The translations under genes and the position numbers were made by a program. Below, in pieces: positions 50,322-59,131 of a stretch of DNA of 63,969 bases. Under the pieces are notes generated by a model, which was not told the DNA's origin, ran no database searches, and was given only the letters and a program-made list of their open reading frames with translations. Positions within the stretch are counted from its first letter, which is position 1. Every line of letters begins with the position of its first letter. This DNA is from Paenibacillus phytorum (GTDB taxonomy: Bacteria; Bacillota; Bacilli; Paenibacillales; NBRC-103111), in the NCBI RefSeq assembly GCF_013141715.1, contig NZ_WHOA01000132.1:1-63969 (forward strand), in the 5' to 3' direction.

Positions 50322-50771
50322 TTGGGATTGGATAACTCATTTGGATTTATTTTGAACCATGCCGGAAGACGTTTGACACAGTTATTGAACAGCCATTTTC
50401 AGCCTTATGATATGACAACAGAGCAATGGGCTGTACTCAATCGTTTAGCTGATGAAGATGGGATTACACAGAAGTTACTGGCGGTTCGAGCTGAAAAGGA
50501 TCAGACGAATATCACTCGAATCCTCGATCAATTGGAGCGCAAAGGCTTTGTGGAACGACGGGCCAATGAGACGGATCGAAGATCGTTTCTTACCTTTATT
50601 ACGAAGCAAGGCAAAGCTTTGAATGATGTTCTGACACCAATTGAGCAGAAGGTAATCGACTCGGTGCTTAACGGTTTTACGGAGGAACAAACATCGATTT
50701 TGCGGGGAATGCTCATCCAATTGACCAACCAAGCCAATGCATGTATCAAGGAAGTGGAGGATTCACAGTGA
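50322..50771 (+). CDS. MarR family transcriptional regulator
   Basis: About 149 aa. The winged helix spans about 40-105 (GITQKLLAVRAEKDQTNITRILDQLERKGFVERRANETDRRSFLTFITKQGKAL), with the DRR wing motif. The frame has an ATG at 50316 only two nt after GAGGTG, while TTG at 50322 is eight nt away and preferred. The last four nt overlap the MFS gene start (GTGA). It very probably represses the operon through the palindrome at 50287-50298 and releases on binding the drug or compound exported by the transporter. Confidence 0.92.
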   Translation: MGLDNSFGFILNHAGRRLTQLLNSHFQPYDMTTEQWAVLNRLADEDGITQKLLAVRAEKDQTNITRILDQLERKGFVERRANETDRRSFLTFITKQGKALNDVLTPIEQKVIDSVLNGFTEEQTSILRGMLIQLTNQANACIKEVEDSQ

Positions 50772-51979
50772 ATACGAATCAGAAATTGTGGAATCGTAAT
50801 TTTGTTGCTGTCTGTTTCAGCAGCTTTTTTTTATTTATGACTTTTTACATCCTCGCCGTAACGCTGCCAATCTTCGTAACTGATACGCTGCATGGTGGAC
50901 AGCAGCAGATTGGTCTGGTCATGACCGTCTTCATTATTTCAACCGTCATTTTACGGCCTTTAACCGGTAAATGGATGGATGAATGGAACCGGAAGAAGAT
51001 CATACTTTTCTCGCTTGCGCTATTTATGATTTGTACGGCATTGTATCCACTCGTTCATCAATATACTTTTTTGCTAGGCTTAAGGTTTCTTCATGGCATA
51101 GGTTTCGGGATGGCGACAACGGCTGCCGGTGCAGTTGCCATCGAGCTTGTTCCTGATCGGCGCAAAGGTGAGGGAATTGGGTATTTCAGCCTCTTCATGA
51201 GCTTGGCTATGGTTGTTGGTCCCTTTCTGGGGCTAACCATTATGCAGACTCACAATAATAGTCTTCTATTTGGTGTGTGCATTGTGTTCGCGCTTCTTGC
51301 TTTCTTGTTGGGAGTGACCATTCGTATTCCTCAAGCTATCTCTAGAGTGGCCGTGAAATCAGAGTCTGGTTGGAGAAAGTTCATTGAGCCGCGGGCTTTG
51401 CCAATTTCTTTGGCCGGCAGTGTGTTGGCCTTTTCTTATGGAGCTATTACAACGTTTCTTTCCGTGTATGCCAAAGCCATTGGGTTGGATACATATGCGA
51501 GTTACTTCTTCATGGTGTTCGCTTTGATGATTGTTATATCCAGACCCTTTACAGGCAAATGGTTTGATCGTTCAGGTCCTCATTTATTAGTATATCCTGG
51601 AGTCATCCTTTTCACATTAGGGATGATAACCCTAAGCATAGCGGCTTCCCCTATCCTATTTTTAGTAGCAGGAGGTATGCTGGGCCTTGGATTCGGGGCG
51701 ATGCTTCCCAGCTTTCAGACTATCGCTATTCAAGCCGCGCCGACTCACCGCAGAGGGCTTGCGACAGGCACGTATTTCTTACTTTTCGACTCCGGATATG
51801 GGATTGGCTCCTATGTGCTTGGCGCTGTCGCTTCGAGAACGAATTACCATACGATGTACTTCATAGCTGGCATGGTTGTCGCGTGCTCTGCCATTCTGTA
51901 TTACGGGCTTTATCATCGAAAACAGCTTCTTCCCTCAAGCCAATCCCAACCACAGTTAAATAATAATCTAAACAAGTAA
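50768..51979 (+). CDS. MFS efflux transporter
   Basis: A 403-aa major facilitator with 12 predicted helices. It starts at GTG, 7 nt after GGAGG and overlapping the MarR stop. Visible: the loop 2-3 motif GKWMDEWNRKKIILFS (motif A: G-x-x-x-D-x-x-x-R-K), the helix-4/5 region LRFLHGIGFGMATTAAGAVAIELVPDRRKGEGIGYFSLFMSLAMVVGPFLG (motif C-like) and the repeat of motif A, GKWFDRSGP. Fits drug:H+ antiporters of the 12-helix group. Operon with the MarR regulator suggests inducible export of a toxic compound. Confidence 0.92.
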   Translation: MNTNQKLWNRNFVAVCFSSFFLFMTFYILAVTLPIFVTDTLHGGQQQIGLVMTVFIISTVILRPLTGKWMDEWNRKKIILFSLALFMICTALYPLVHQYTFLLGLRFLHGIGFGMATTAAGAVAIELVPDRRKGEGIGYFSLFMSLAMVVGPFLGLTIMQTHNNSLLFGVCIVFALLAFLLGVTIRIPQAISRVAVKSESGWRKFIEPRALPISLAGSVLAFSYGAITTFLSVYAKAIGLDTYASYFFMVFALMIVISRPFTGKWFDRSGPHLLVYPGVILFTLGMITLSIAASPILFLVAGGMLGLGFGAMLPSFQTIAIQAAPTHRRGLATGTYFLLFDSGYGIGSYVLGAVASRTNYHTMYFIAGMVVACSAILYYGLYHRKQLLPSSQSQPQLNNNLNK

Positions 51980-52064
51980 ATGGCTCCTGTGATGGATAAA
52001 AAAATGCACCCGGCCTTCAAAGATAGCCGGATGCTTAGTTATTCAGATGCTTCTGGAAACCCAG

Positions 52065-52087
52065 CCACCATAAATGGTGGTTTTTTT
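52065..52087 (+). terminator. Terminator of the marR-MFS operon
   Basis: CCACCA (52065-52070), TAAA, TGGTGG (52075-52080), then TTTTTTT. A further stem, GCACCCGGCC/AGCCGGATGC (52005-52034), precedes it. Confidence 0.8.
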
Positions 52088-52140
52088 CTATTTGTGTCAG
52101 AGAAAACTAACTTAGCCCTTTCCATTCCTTACCAATATAT

Positions 52141-53079
52141 TCAGTCTAAAACTTTAGCCTGTCTAACGGATATTGAGTCTATTCTCTTCTTATTGATCAA
52201 TTGTTTCAAGCTGTCCAAATTAGCAAAAACTGTTCCAGTGATAATTGTTATCACCCCTATTGCCGATACCCAAGTGATCGTCTCGCCATAAAATAGCACG
52301 CCGAATGTGAGGGCAATCGTAGGCGAAATATAGAGCCAAGTAGTCGGAAATACGGGATTCGTTTTGGCGACGAGCCAATAAAATAGACTATGCCCTACCA
52401 TCGAGCCGATAACAATTAAGTATAGAAGTGACCCGATCGCCTTTGTTGTCAACATGCTCTTGATGTCCACATGTTCCGTGAATAATGAAAGAACAAGAAG
52501 CAGCAGACCTCCATAAATCATTTGAGCCGCGTTAAGCGCAATGGGCGATGCTTGTGGGAATTTCCGAATAACCCGTTTGGAATATAAGGCACCAGAGGAA
52601 TAGAAGATCTGTCCGACCAAAATAGCGACGCATCCGATTATCCACCTTATATTAGCGGTTATTGTAAGGTGTGGAAGCAATAACAATACGATTCCAACGA
52701 ATCCGAGGATGCAGCCGAATACAGATCGTAACGTTGTCTTCTGCCGCAGGACAAGTGTTTGCAGCACAAGCATCATCATTGGAGCCGTAGCTGATAAAAC
52801 GGCAGCGAAACCGGATGAGACATATTGCTCGGCCCAGTACAACGTAGAGAATGTACCGAATGTCAGACCAATTCCCGTAAGCAGCATTTCTTTGTGAATT
52901 AAAAGCGATAAGTTGGCTTTTTTCTTCCAAACCATCCAAAAGAACAATATCAGACCTGCAAGGAAGAACCTTATTCCCGCGGAGAAGAAAGGCGGCGCCC
53001 AAGCATCGACACCTACCTTTATCGCTAAAAACGTGGTACCAAAAATGAGACATACGAGCAAGTAATTGAAAATAATCAT
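52141..53079 (-). CDS. EamA/DMT family transporter
   Basis: A 312-aa membrane protein with ten helices in two EamA repeats (about 1-135 and 145-290). Typical sequences: LLVCLIFGTTFLAIKVGVD at the start, YVSSGFAAVLSATAPMMMLVLQ, RSVFGCILGFVGIVLLL and PTTWLYISPTIALTFGVLFYGE in the second repeat. Such proteins export amino acids, vitamins or other metabolites. It is divergent from a MocR regulator, and its promoter region holds the direct repeats expected for that regulator, so the regulator's PLP-type ligand may point to the substrate. Confidence 0.92.
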   Translation of the reverse strand: MIIFNYLLVCLIFGTTFLAIKVGVDAWAPPFFSAGIRFFLAGLILFFWMVWKKKANLSLLIHKEMLLTGIGLTFGTFSTLYWAEQYVSSGFAAVLSATAPMMMLVLQTLVLRQKTTLRSVFGCILGFVGIVLLLLPHLTITANIRWIIGCVAILVGQIFYSSGALYSKRVIRKFPQASPIALNAAQMIYGGLLLLVLSLFTEHVDIKSMLTTKAIGSLLYLIVIGSMVGHSLFYWLVAKTNPVFPTTWLYISPTIALTFGVLFYGETITWVSAIGVITIITGTVFANLDSLKQLINKKRIDSISVRQAKVLD

Positions 53080-53102
53080 GGATGTTCCCCCTCTTGATAT
53101 GT

Positions 53103-53170
53103 ATTATACAAGGGAGGCAATAGAACAGATGTAAGATAGCAGAACAGATTACGGGGGCTTGGTATATAAT
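53103..53170. promoter_or_regulatory. Divergent EamA/MocR promoters with direct repeats
   Basis: AGAACAGAT occurs at 53122-53130 and 53141-53149, a 19-bp period. On the minus strand a TATAAT (53108-53103) serves the EamA gene; its -35 position (53126-53131) has poor consensus and lies in the first repeat, as at activator-dependent promoters. On the plus strand TATAAT (53165-53170) serves the MocR gene with its -35 position in the second repeat. Direct repeats are the usual MocR binding sites. Confidence 0.7.
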
Positions 53171-53195
53171 AAGTGAATTAGGGAGTGAACAAAGT

Positions 53196-54620
53196 ATGAA
53201 GAATATGCACGCATCGACGAATGATACAAAACTACTTTTTAGACAAACATACGATTATATCATCACCAGGATCGAGCGCGGAGAGTTAAAAGCACATGAC
53301 AAGCTCCCTTCGATTAGGCTGCTAGCCCAAGAGCTCCGGGTACACCGGCTAACGGTGTTTCGAGCGTATCAGTTGCTGAAACAAAACGATAAGGTCTATG
53401 TAAAGGAGAAATCGGGATATTATGTAAGTCCTGACTTCACGGAACATGTTATTTCCGAGTATACGGATAGAAGCCCTATCACCTCTTCCGGCCACTTGAA
53501 AAACTCTTTATCTGAAATTCAACAGGTGCCCGTTATTTATCAATTTTCCCAATCATTGATTGATCCGAATTTACTGCCGAATCTTTACCTATCTGAATAT
53601 GTTAAGAAAGTTTTCGACATCTATCCGAAATTAATGGGAACCTACTCCAGTGTACAAGGGGATGAAGAACTGCGTGAATTCCTTTGCCAGTACATGAAGC
53701 GCCATCACAGTATTCAACTGACAGTAAGCGATCTATTAATAACGACCGGGGGGCAGCAGGCAATTGACTTAATTTCTCGGGTATACATCAGACCGATGGA
53801 TTTCATCTTGGTAGAAAGGCCAACCTATAGTGCCGCGCTTGATATTTTCCGCCAACAGGGTGCACGGTTTATTCCTGTCGACATTTCCCCCGAGGGCTAT
53901 GATTTGGAGAAAGTCGAGATGCTCATGAAACAGCACCGACCCCGTATTTTTTATATGAATCCTACCTTTCATAATCCGACAGGGTATACGGTTCCTCCAG
54001 ACCAACGCAAGCAGCTTGTCGAACTAGCTGAACGATATCGCTGTTTACTAATAGAAGATGATGCCATTCACGAGATGTATTTTGATCAGCCGCCTCCTCA
54101 ACCCATTTTTTCTTACGATACAGATGGGTGGGTTGTATATCTCCGCAGCTTCAGTAAATATGTGGCACCTGGACTGCGTATTTGCGCCGTCATCGGTCGT
54201 CCATCCGTGATACAACCACTCATTACCGCAAAATCGTTGGCTGATAACGGAACTCCTCTGGTCAACCAGAAAATTTTTCTACACTACTTCGAGTCAGAAC
54301 GAATAAGACAACATTTGGAGAAGCTGCGCATCGCCCTTCAAATAAGAAAAGAAATTGTGGAGGAGGAATTATCCACTACCGGATGGAGTTGGGTCAGTCC
54401 AAAAGGAGGCTTCAATTTGTGGCTTAAGCTTCCCGAAGAACTTCCTGTAGAAGAGCTTTTGAAAGAAAGCATCAGGCAATCGGTCTCTTTTGTTCCGGGT
54501 ATGATCTGTGATCCACTCAGAGAGATGCGCTCTTGGATCCGTTTAAGTTATTCTTTCGTCAATGAGGGGCAATTGCGCGATGGAGTCAGGCTTCTCTCAG
54601 ATATTGCTCGACGATTTTGA
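53196..54620 (+). CDS. MocR/PdxR-type regulator (GntR HTH plus aminotransferase domain)
   Basis: A 474-aa regulator. The N-terminal GntR winged helix (about 12-80) reads YDYIITRIERGELKAHDKLPSIRLLAQELRVHRLTVFRAYQLL. The fold-type I aminotransferase domain follows (about 115-470), with TTGGQQAIDLISRV, ILVERPTYSAALDIFRQQG, FYMNPTFHNPTGY, LLIEDDAIHEMYFD and the PLP lysine in YLRSFSKYVAPGLRI. MocR proteins sense PLP with an amino compound and activate neighbouring genes. It diverges from the EamA transporter across the repeats at 53122-53149. Confidence 0.95.
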   Translation: MKNMHASTNDTKLLFRQTYDYIITRIERGELKAHDKLPSIRLLAQELRVHRLTVFRAYQLLKQNDKVYVKEKSGYYVSPDFTEHVISEYTDRSPITSSGHLKNSLSEIQQVPVIYQFSQSLIDPNLLPNLYLSEYVKKVFDIYPKLMGTYSSVQGDEELREFLCQYMKRHHSIQLTVSDLLITTGGQQAIDLISRVYIRPMDFILVERPTYSAALDIFRQQGARFIPVDISPEGYDLEKVEMLMKQHRPRIFYMNPTFHNPTGYTVPPDQRKQLVELAERYRCLLIEDDAIHEMYFDQPPPQPIFSYDTDGWVVYLRSFSKYVAPGLRICAVIGRPSVIQPLITAKSLADNGTPLVNQKIFLHYFESERIRQHLEKLRIALQIRKEIVEEELSTTGWSWVSPKGGFNLWLKLPEELPVEELLKESIRQSVSFVPGMICDPLREMRSWIRLSYSFVNEGQLRDGVRLLSDIARRF

Positions 54621-54637
54621 TCCCAAAACGGCAAAAC

Positions 54638-54671
54638 ATCCCACCCCCAAGACAAAGCTTGAGGGTGGGAT
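54638..54671 (+). terminator. Terminator-like hairpin after the MocR gene
   Basis: TCCCACCCCCAAG (54639-54651) pairs with CTTGAGGGTGGGA (54658-54670), with one mismatch, 18 nt past the stop. Only TTC follows, so the T run is poor; it may serve both convergent genes. Confidence 0.6.
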
Positions 54672-54725
54672 TCATCGTCGTGGGTACTTATATCACTAAA
54701 ATAAAAAATGATCTAGGCAGAAACC

Positions 54726-55502
54726 TCAATTTATATGTGACATATATTCAAACGCTGTTGTTCCATATACACTTTTAAAATGTTTATTTAAATGGGTTAA
54801 ATCAACAAAACCGCATGCAGCTACTGCTGAATAAATATCTCTATTTTTTTCGATTAACTGCTTTGCAAGTTCGATTTTGCAGTTAAGAAAGTATTGGTAG
54901 GGTGAAATTCCAGTATGAGCCTTGAACAATCGGATAAACTGAAATTTCGATAAATGGAGCTCTTTACAGATCTCATCAAGCTTAAGTACATGTTCAAAGT
55001 TAGCATGAAGCATATCCTTTGCTTTTCTAATTAGCGCGTTCTCTTTTTTGTCGTCTGTAGAAAGATTCGTTTGAATCAGGCTATCCGTGAGGGATATGAG
55101 CAATTCACTGCACAACGCCTCATCTTTTTCGCTTAATATGGCATGAGAAAGACTTAATATTCGTTGTTCAAGTTTACGATCATACACAATAGGAGTTGAA
55201 AAACGTACGATATCTTTTTTCTCCATAACCTCTAAAAACAATTGTGGCTCAATATATATCATGACATAATCAAGGCCTTCCTTATCATGTGCCATTCCGT
55301 CATGGGCCTGTTCTGGATTAAAAAGCATAATTCCATTTTGATAGGATAATTGTAGACTGCCATCCAAGTTATAATGTTGAATACCACGCAATGTTACGCC
55401 TATTGCATACTCCTTGTGAGCGTGCTTTTTATACTTAAATTCAGTCATACTTGCTGATAACGCAGTAATACCTGCCGATTTTTTATAGACAAATTTGTCC
55501 AT
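54726..55502 (-). CDS. AraC family transcriptional regulator
   Basis: A 258-aa regulator with an N-terminal cupin-like ligand domain (HAHKEYAIGVTLRGIQHYNLDG, IMLFNPEQAHDGMAH) and a C-terminal AraC domain (about 165-258: LDEICKELHLSKFQFIRLFKAHTGISPYQYFLNCKI and AACGFVDLTHLNKHFKSVYGTTAFEY). GAGGTG precedes the ATG at 55502 by six nt; a GTG at 55511 overlaps that site. It lies 25 nt downstream of the LysE gene on the same strand. AraC regulators paired with LysE exporters usually sense the exported amino acid. Confidence 0.92.
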   Translation of the reverse strand: MDKFVYKKSAGITALSASMTEFKYKKHAHKEYAIGVTLRGIQHYNLDGSLQLSYQNGIMLFNPEQAHDGMAHDKEGLDYVMIYIEPQLFLEVMEKKDIVRFSTPIVYDRKLEQRILSLSHAILSEKDEALCSELLISLTDSLIQTNLSTDDKKENALIRKAKDMLHANFEHVLKLDEICKELHLSKFQFIRLFKAHTGISPYQYFLNCKIELAKQLIEKNRDIYSAVAACGFVDLTHLNKHFKSVYGTTAFEYMSHIN

Positions 55503-55527
55503 TTCAAACACCTCTGCAAAAGCTTAC

Positions 55528-56103
55528 CTACATCCAGATCATGATGGCAGCATAAGCTAAAAATAAAGTCATCATTACATTAACAATCTTATTATGCTTC
55601 TGTAAAAACTCCTTGAAGATTGTACCGAAAAGAACCCACGTAGTAAAAGCTGAAAATCCAATCAGAGTTATCGCAATAATACTTATCGTCACCGCAGGGA
55701 TCGCGTTATAGTAAGGCATAATAAAACTTGGAATTACAGTCATTGTAAAGAGTATTACCTTTGGATTTATAAACTGCATAAGGAAGCCAGAAATTAAGGT
55801 AGCCGATTGGTCTACAGTTGGGTTTGATGTATCCGTTTTGTAAATTTGATAAGCAAGATAGAACATATACATGCTCCCGACTATCTGCATCACAATTAAT
55901 ATTTTCGGTATGATCGTTATAAGCATCGTATTCAACATAGCAGAAATAACTAGTAATAAACCAAAACCAATCGTTGCTCCATACGTATACTTCATTGCCT
56001 TTTTTGCCCCGAAATTATGCGCGGTGGACAATATGACGATATTAGTAGGTCCTGGTGTAAAGGTAGCAATCATACAGTAAATCAAAAAAGATGTAATATC
56101 CAT
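55528..56103 (-). CDS. LysE family translocator
   Basis: A 191-aa exporter of the LysE/RhtB superfamily with about six membrane helices. The N-terminal signature is YCMIATFTPGPTNIVILSTAHNFG, followed by YTYGATIGFGLLLVI and FLMQFINPKVILFTMTVIPSF. Members export basic amino acids, threonine, homoserine or cysteine. It is probably co-transcribed with the AraC regulator downstream. The substrate is not determined by the sequence. Confidence 0.92.
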   Translation of the reverse strand: MDITSFLIYCMIATFTPGPTNIVILSTAHNFGAKKAMKYTYGATIGFGLLLVISAMLNTMLITIIPKILIVMQIVGSMYMFYLAYQIYKTDTSNPTVDQSATLISGFLMQFINPKVILFTMTVIPSFIMPYYNAIPAVTISIIAITLIGFSAFTTWVLFGTIFKEFLQKHNKIVNVMMTLFLAYAAIMIWM

Positions 56104-56225
56104 GAGAATACTCCTTTCGAGCTCTTCTCATATCCTACATCTTAAAATGAAATGCCATATAGTATATTATTGCAGATATAAAGCTTATTACCTCCCTACT
56201 TAAGGGGCAGCTCTTTTAATTAGGA

Positions 56226-56921
56226 TCATACCATAAACCTGTACCCGGATCCCCAAACGGTTCCTATGTACTGGGGTTTAGATGGGATTTCCTCGATTTT
56301 CTCTCTGATTCTGGCAATATGAACCGTTACCGTAGAGGCGTCGCTCATCGCATCCATCCCCCAGATCCTCTCAAATAGCTCTTCCTTACCAAATACCCGA
56401 TTGGGATACTGCAAAAGAAACAGAAGCAGCTCAAATTCCTTTTGGGCTAGAACGACTTCATTTCCGTTCACAAAAACTCTTCTGGCATCCTTTTGAATCT
56501 CAAGGCCCCTAATCTGGATCGTGCTCCCCTCATTCCCCTTTCCAAACCGCTCTTTCATCCGCTCGAACTTTTTCAGATGGGCACCAACCCGTGCTACCAG
56601 CTCACCCGAGCTGAACGGCTTTGTAATATAATCGTCCGCACCGAGGCCTAAACCATTAATTTTATAAATTTCCTCTGCTCTCGCCGATACCAAAAGCACT
56701 GGAATATCATCCTGCTCACGTACTGTTTTCAACACTTCAAACCCATCCATATCTGGCAGCATGATATCTAATATAACAAGCTCAAATTCTTCCTCTTTCA
56801 GAGCTCTCAAACCCTCTGAGCCGCTGTTCACCATCTTAACCGAGTAACCGCTGAGCTCCAGGTAATCCTTTTGCAGATTGGCAATACTTTGGTCATCTTC
56901 AACAATCAAAATTCTCTTCAT
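56226..56921 (-). CDS. OmpR-type response regulator
   Basis: About 231 aa. Receiver (1-118): RILIVEDDQSIANLQKDYLELSGY, phosphoacceptor in LVILDIMLPDMDGFEV and the lysine in GADDYITKPFSSGEL. The C-terminal winged helix (about 135-230) reads VLAQKEFELLLFLLQYPNRVFGKEELFERIWG, DASTVTVHIARIREKI and GTVWGSGYRFMV. GGAGG stands two nt before a first ATG (56924) and five before the second, which is chosen. Last gene of the five-gene module 61144-56226. The 11-bp direct repeat at 61231-61248 is a likely binding site. Confidence 0.93.
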   Translation of the reverse strand: MKRILIVEDDQSIANLQKDYLELSGYSVKMVNSGSEGLRALKEEEFELVILDIMLPDMDGFEVLKTVREQDDIPVLLVSARAEEIYKINGLGLGADDYITKPFSSGELVARVGAHLKKFERMKERFGKGNEGSTIQIRGLEIQKDARRVFVNGNEVVLAQKEFELLLFLLQYPNRVFGKEELFERIWGMDAMSDASTVTVHIARIREKIEEIPSKPQYIGTVWGSGYRFMV

Positions 56922-56938
56922 CATAACCTCCAGACATG

Positions 56939-58366
56939 TTAGAACTTCTTAAGAGATATCATGATCCCGGTTCCCTCTCCTACATTGCTTTTAGCCCATA
57001 TTTTCCCGTCGTGCCCTTCTACAATTTGCTTAGCTATAGCTAGACCTAGTCCACTGCCGCTTTTTCTTGAAGGGTCTACCTGATAAAATCGTTCAAATAT
57101 GAAGGGTAGTTTGTTCTCGGGTATTCCTTTTCCATTGTCCTTAATTTCTATAATAGTAGACGTTCTAGTTTCCCTGAGTATAATGTCAATTTTTCCATTT
57201 GCTTTTTCTGCATACGTCATAGCATTATCAAGAATGTTTTGTACGACCCTCTTTAATCTTTCACGATCTATTAATACTTTGACAGGCTCCTTTAATTCAT
57301 TGATTAGCTCTAAGGATAAATTAGCCTTTTCACACTCATATTTATGATCCGCGACGCAATCCTCGAAATAACTCGCCAAATCACTCTTCTCAAAATGGTA
57401 AGGAAGCTGGTTCAAATCGAGCTTAGAATATAAAAGGAGATCATCAATCATCGCGTTTACCAAAATAGCTTTGGATCGGGCGGTTTCCAGATACTCCTCC
57501 ATTTTCTCAGGCGTCTTGGCTACCCCATCGATAATCCCTTCGATATATCCTTTAATGGAAGTCACAGGCGTCTTTAAGTCATGAGAAATACTTGAAACTA
57601 AAAACTTCCTGTTATCATCATATTTTTGCTGTAAATAGACAGACTCCTTCAACTTGATCCGCATTAACTCCAAGGTTCTGCCTAATTCCCGAATCTCACC
57701 TTCGCCTTCTTCGGAAATCTCGCCGCTTAGATCCCCTTCCCTTATTTTTATAGCGGCGTCCTTTAATCTGGATATCGGTAAAATAATTCCGCGTGAGAAC
57801 TTATACGAAATCCAAAAATTCATTAGCAAAAAAACAACCGTAAAAAAACTGACCGTAAAGATGCCAAGCAGCAAATAAAAGCTTGTTTTCACCTTGATTG
57901 GCGCAAGCAGCAGCAGAATGCCCGTATCGCCGGACGGAAGTTTGTAATCCGCTCGGGTAAACATATACGTTTTGCCATCAAGCTCTATCTCATCGCGATT
58001 AGACCTGTCGCCGGACAGCATTAGGCTTTTCTCGATATCTATCTTATTGAAATTTTGAGTGGTGTACAAAACTTCTCTACCCACTAAAATGATGGCACTG
58101 GCATCCAAAACGTTCACTCGATCAGAGAGCTCTTGTTGATATTTCTTATCCAAGAGCTGCTCGAACCCCAAGGTCATCGCTTCTCTTTTGATCTCACTGA
58201 TCGCTGCCCTGACCTCAAACACTTTCTGAAACTCCTTCATATCGGCTTCGCGGCCAAAAACTTTCGTATAAGCAGCAACAAAAATAATGACAGCCAGGAT
58301 CGTCAAGCCAATGGAAAGCAGCACAGCCAGCGTATTCATCGTGAAAAAACGTTTCGTTAAGTGCAT
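56939..58366 (-). CDS. Sensor histidine kinase (HAMP/HisKA)
   Basis: A 475-aa membrane kinase. TM1 (about 12-32: LAVLLSIGLTILAVIIFVAAY), an extracellular segment of about 120 residues, TM2 (about 163-185: FYLLLGIFTVSFFTVVFLLMNFW) and a HAMP linker. The phosphorylated His is in LVSSISHDLKTPVTSIKGYI, and the ATPase has VQNILDNAMTYAEKA, IIEIKDNGKGIPENK, FERFYQVDPSRKSGSGLGLAIAKQIV. It lies 14 nt upstream of its regulator and 12 nt downstream of the permease gene. It may sense the state of the ABC transporter or the envelope. Confidence 0.93.
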   Translation of the reverse strand: MHLTKRFFTMNTLAVLLSIGLTILAVIIFVAAYTKVFGREADMKEFQKVFEVRAAISEIKREAMTLGFEQLLDKKYQQELSDRVNVLDASAIILVGREVLYTTQNFNKIDIEKSLMLSGDRSNRDEIELDGKTYMFTRADYKLPSGDTGILLLLAPIKVKTSFYLLLGIFTVSFFTVVFLLMNFWISYKFSRGIILPISRLKDAAIKIREGDLSGEISEEGEGEIRELGRTLELMRIKLKESVYLQQKYDDNRKFLVSSISHDLKTPVTSIKGYIEGIIDGVAKTPEKMEEYLETARSKAILVNAMIDDLLLYSKLDLNQLPYHFEKSDLASYFEDCVADHKYECEKANLSLELINELKEPVKVLIDRERLKRVVQNILDNAMTYAEKANGKIDIILRETRTSTIIEIKDNGKGIPENKLPFIFERFYQVDPSRKSGSGLGLAIAKQIVEGHDGKIWAKSNVGEGTGIMISLKKF

Positions 58367-58378
58367 GTATATTCCTTT

Positions 58379-59131
58379 CTACATATCCTTGCTGTCAAAC
58401 AAGTAATATCCCGTAGTAAATAACATGATACCACAACCAGACATGATTAAGATCTGGCGGAATATTTTAAAGACATTGATTGATTCAGAAATCCAGAGGG
58501 TATACCAGTCAAACATCGATGTGATAAAAAAACTCGAATAGGATGAGAACACAATGCCCAGAAAATTAAAACCAATAAACACAAGAATGGAGAGGAAAAA
58601 TACGGCTAGTCCTCCTTGAATCACATTGGATAACAGCACAACGATAAGCGCAAACACAAATACAGGAAAAAAAGTTAAGCCATATGACACAATGACCTTT
58701 ACGATCCCAAGCAGGCTGGCGGACGAAGGATTAAATATAAAACCAGCCAGTAGCGAAAGAAACATGACAAACAAAAGGTTCCCAGCAATAAATAGAGCCA
58801 AATTCAAAACCTTCGCACTAAAAACACCGAATCTGGAGACCGGTCTTAAAAGTGTTATTTTCATCGTATTCGATGAGGATTCACCGTTAAACATATCGAT
58901 CGCTACAAAGATAGCAAACAACGGTAAAAGCGTATAAGCAATAAACGACAGAACTACAATGGGAAATTCAACACTCCCTACAACTCTTAATCCAAGGCCA
59001 TGCTTTATCGTTGTCACGGCAATTTGACCAATCATTACGGCAAGAATGGACAATATCGCGGCTGCCATCATTTTTTTCTTTTTAAGCAGCTTCACGGCTT
59101 CATTAATAAATGCAGCTTTAAACCCTACCAT
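58379..59131 (-). CDS. ABC-2 type transporter permease
   Basis: About 250 aa with six membrane helices. After a charged KLLKKKKMM start come AAAILSILAVMIGQIAVT, EFPIVVLSFIAYTLLPLFAIFVAIDMFNGESSSNTMKITLLRPVSRFGVFSAK (the ABC-2 loop contacting the ATPase) and further helices up to ILIMSGCGIMLFTTGYYLF. The ATG at 59131 overlaps the end of the ATPase gene by 14 nt and has GAGGTGG upstream. It forms the exporter with the ATPase. Related pairs (BcrAB and YxlFG-like) protect against lantibiotics or bacitracin-type peptides. Confidence 0.9.
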   Translation of the reverse strand: MVGFKAAFINEAVKLLKKKKMMAAAILSILAVMIGQIAVTTIKHGLGLRVVGSVEFPIVVLSFIAYTLLPLFAIFVAIDMFNGESSSNTMKITLLRPVSRFGVFSAKVLNLALFIAGNLLFVMFLSLLAGFIFNPSSASLLGIVKVIVSYGLTFFPVFVFALIVVLLSNVIQGGLAVFFLSILVFIGFNFLGIVFSSYSSFFITSMFDWYTLWISESINVFKIFRQILIMSGCGIMLFTTGYYLFDSKDM

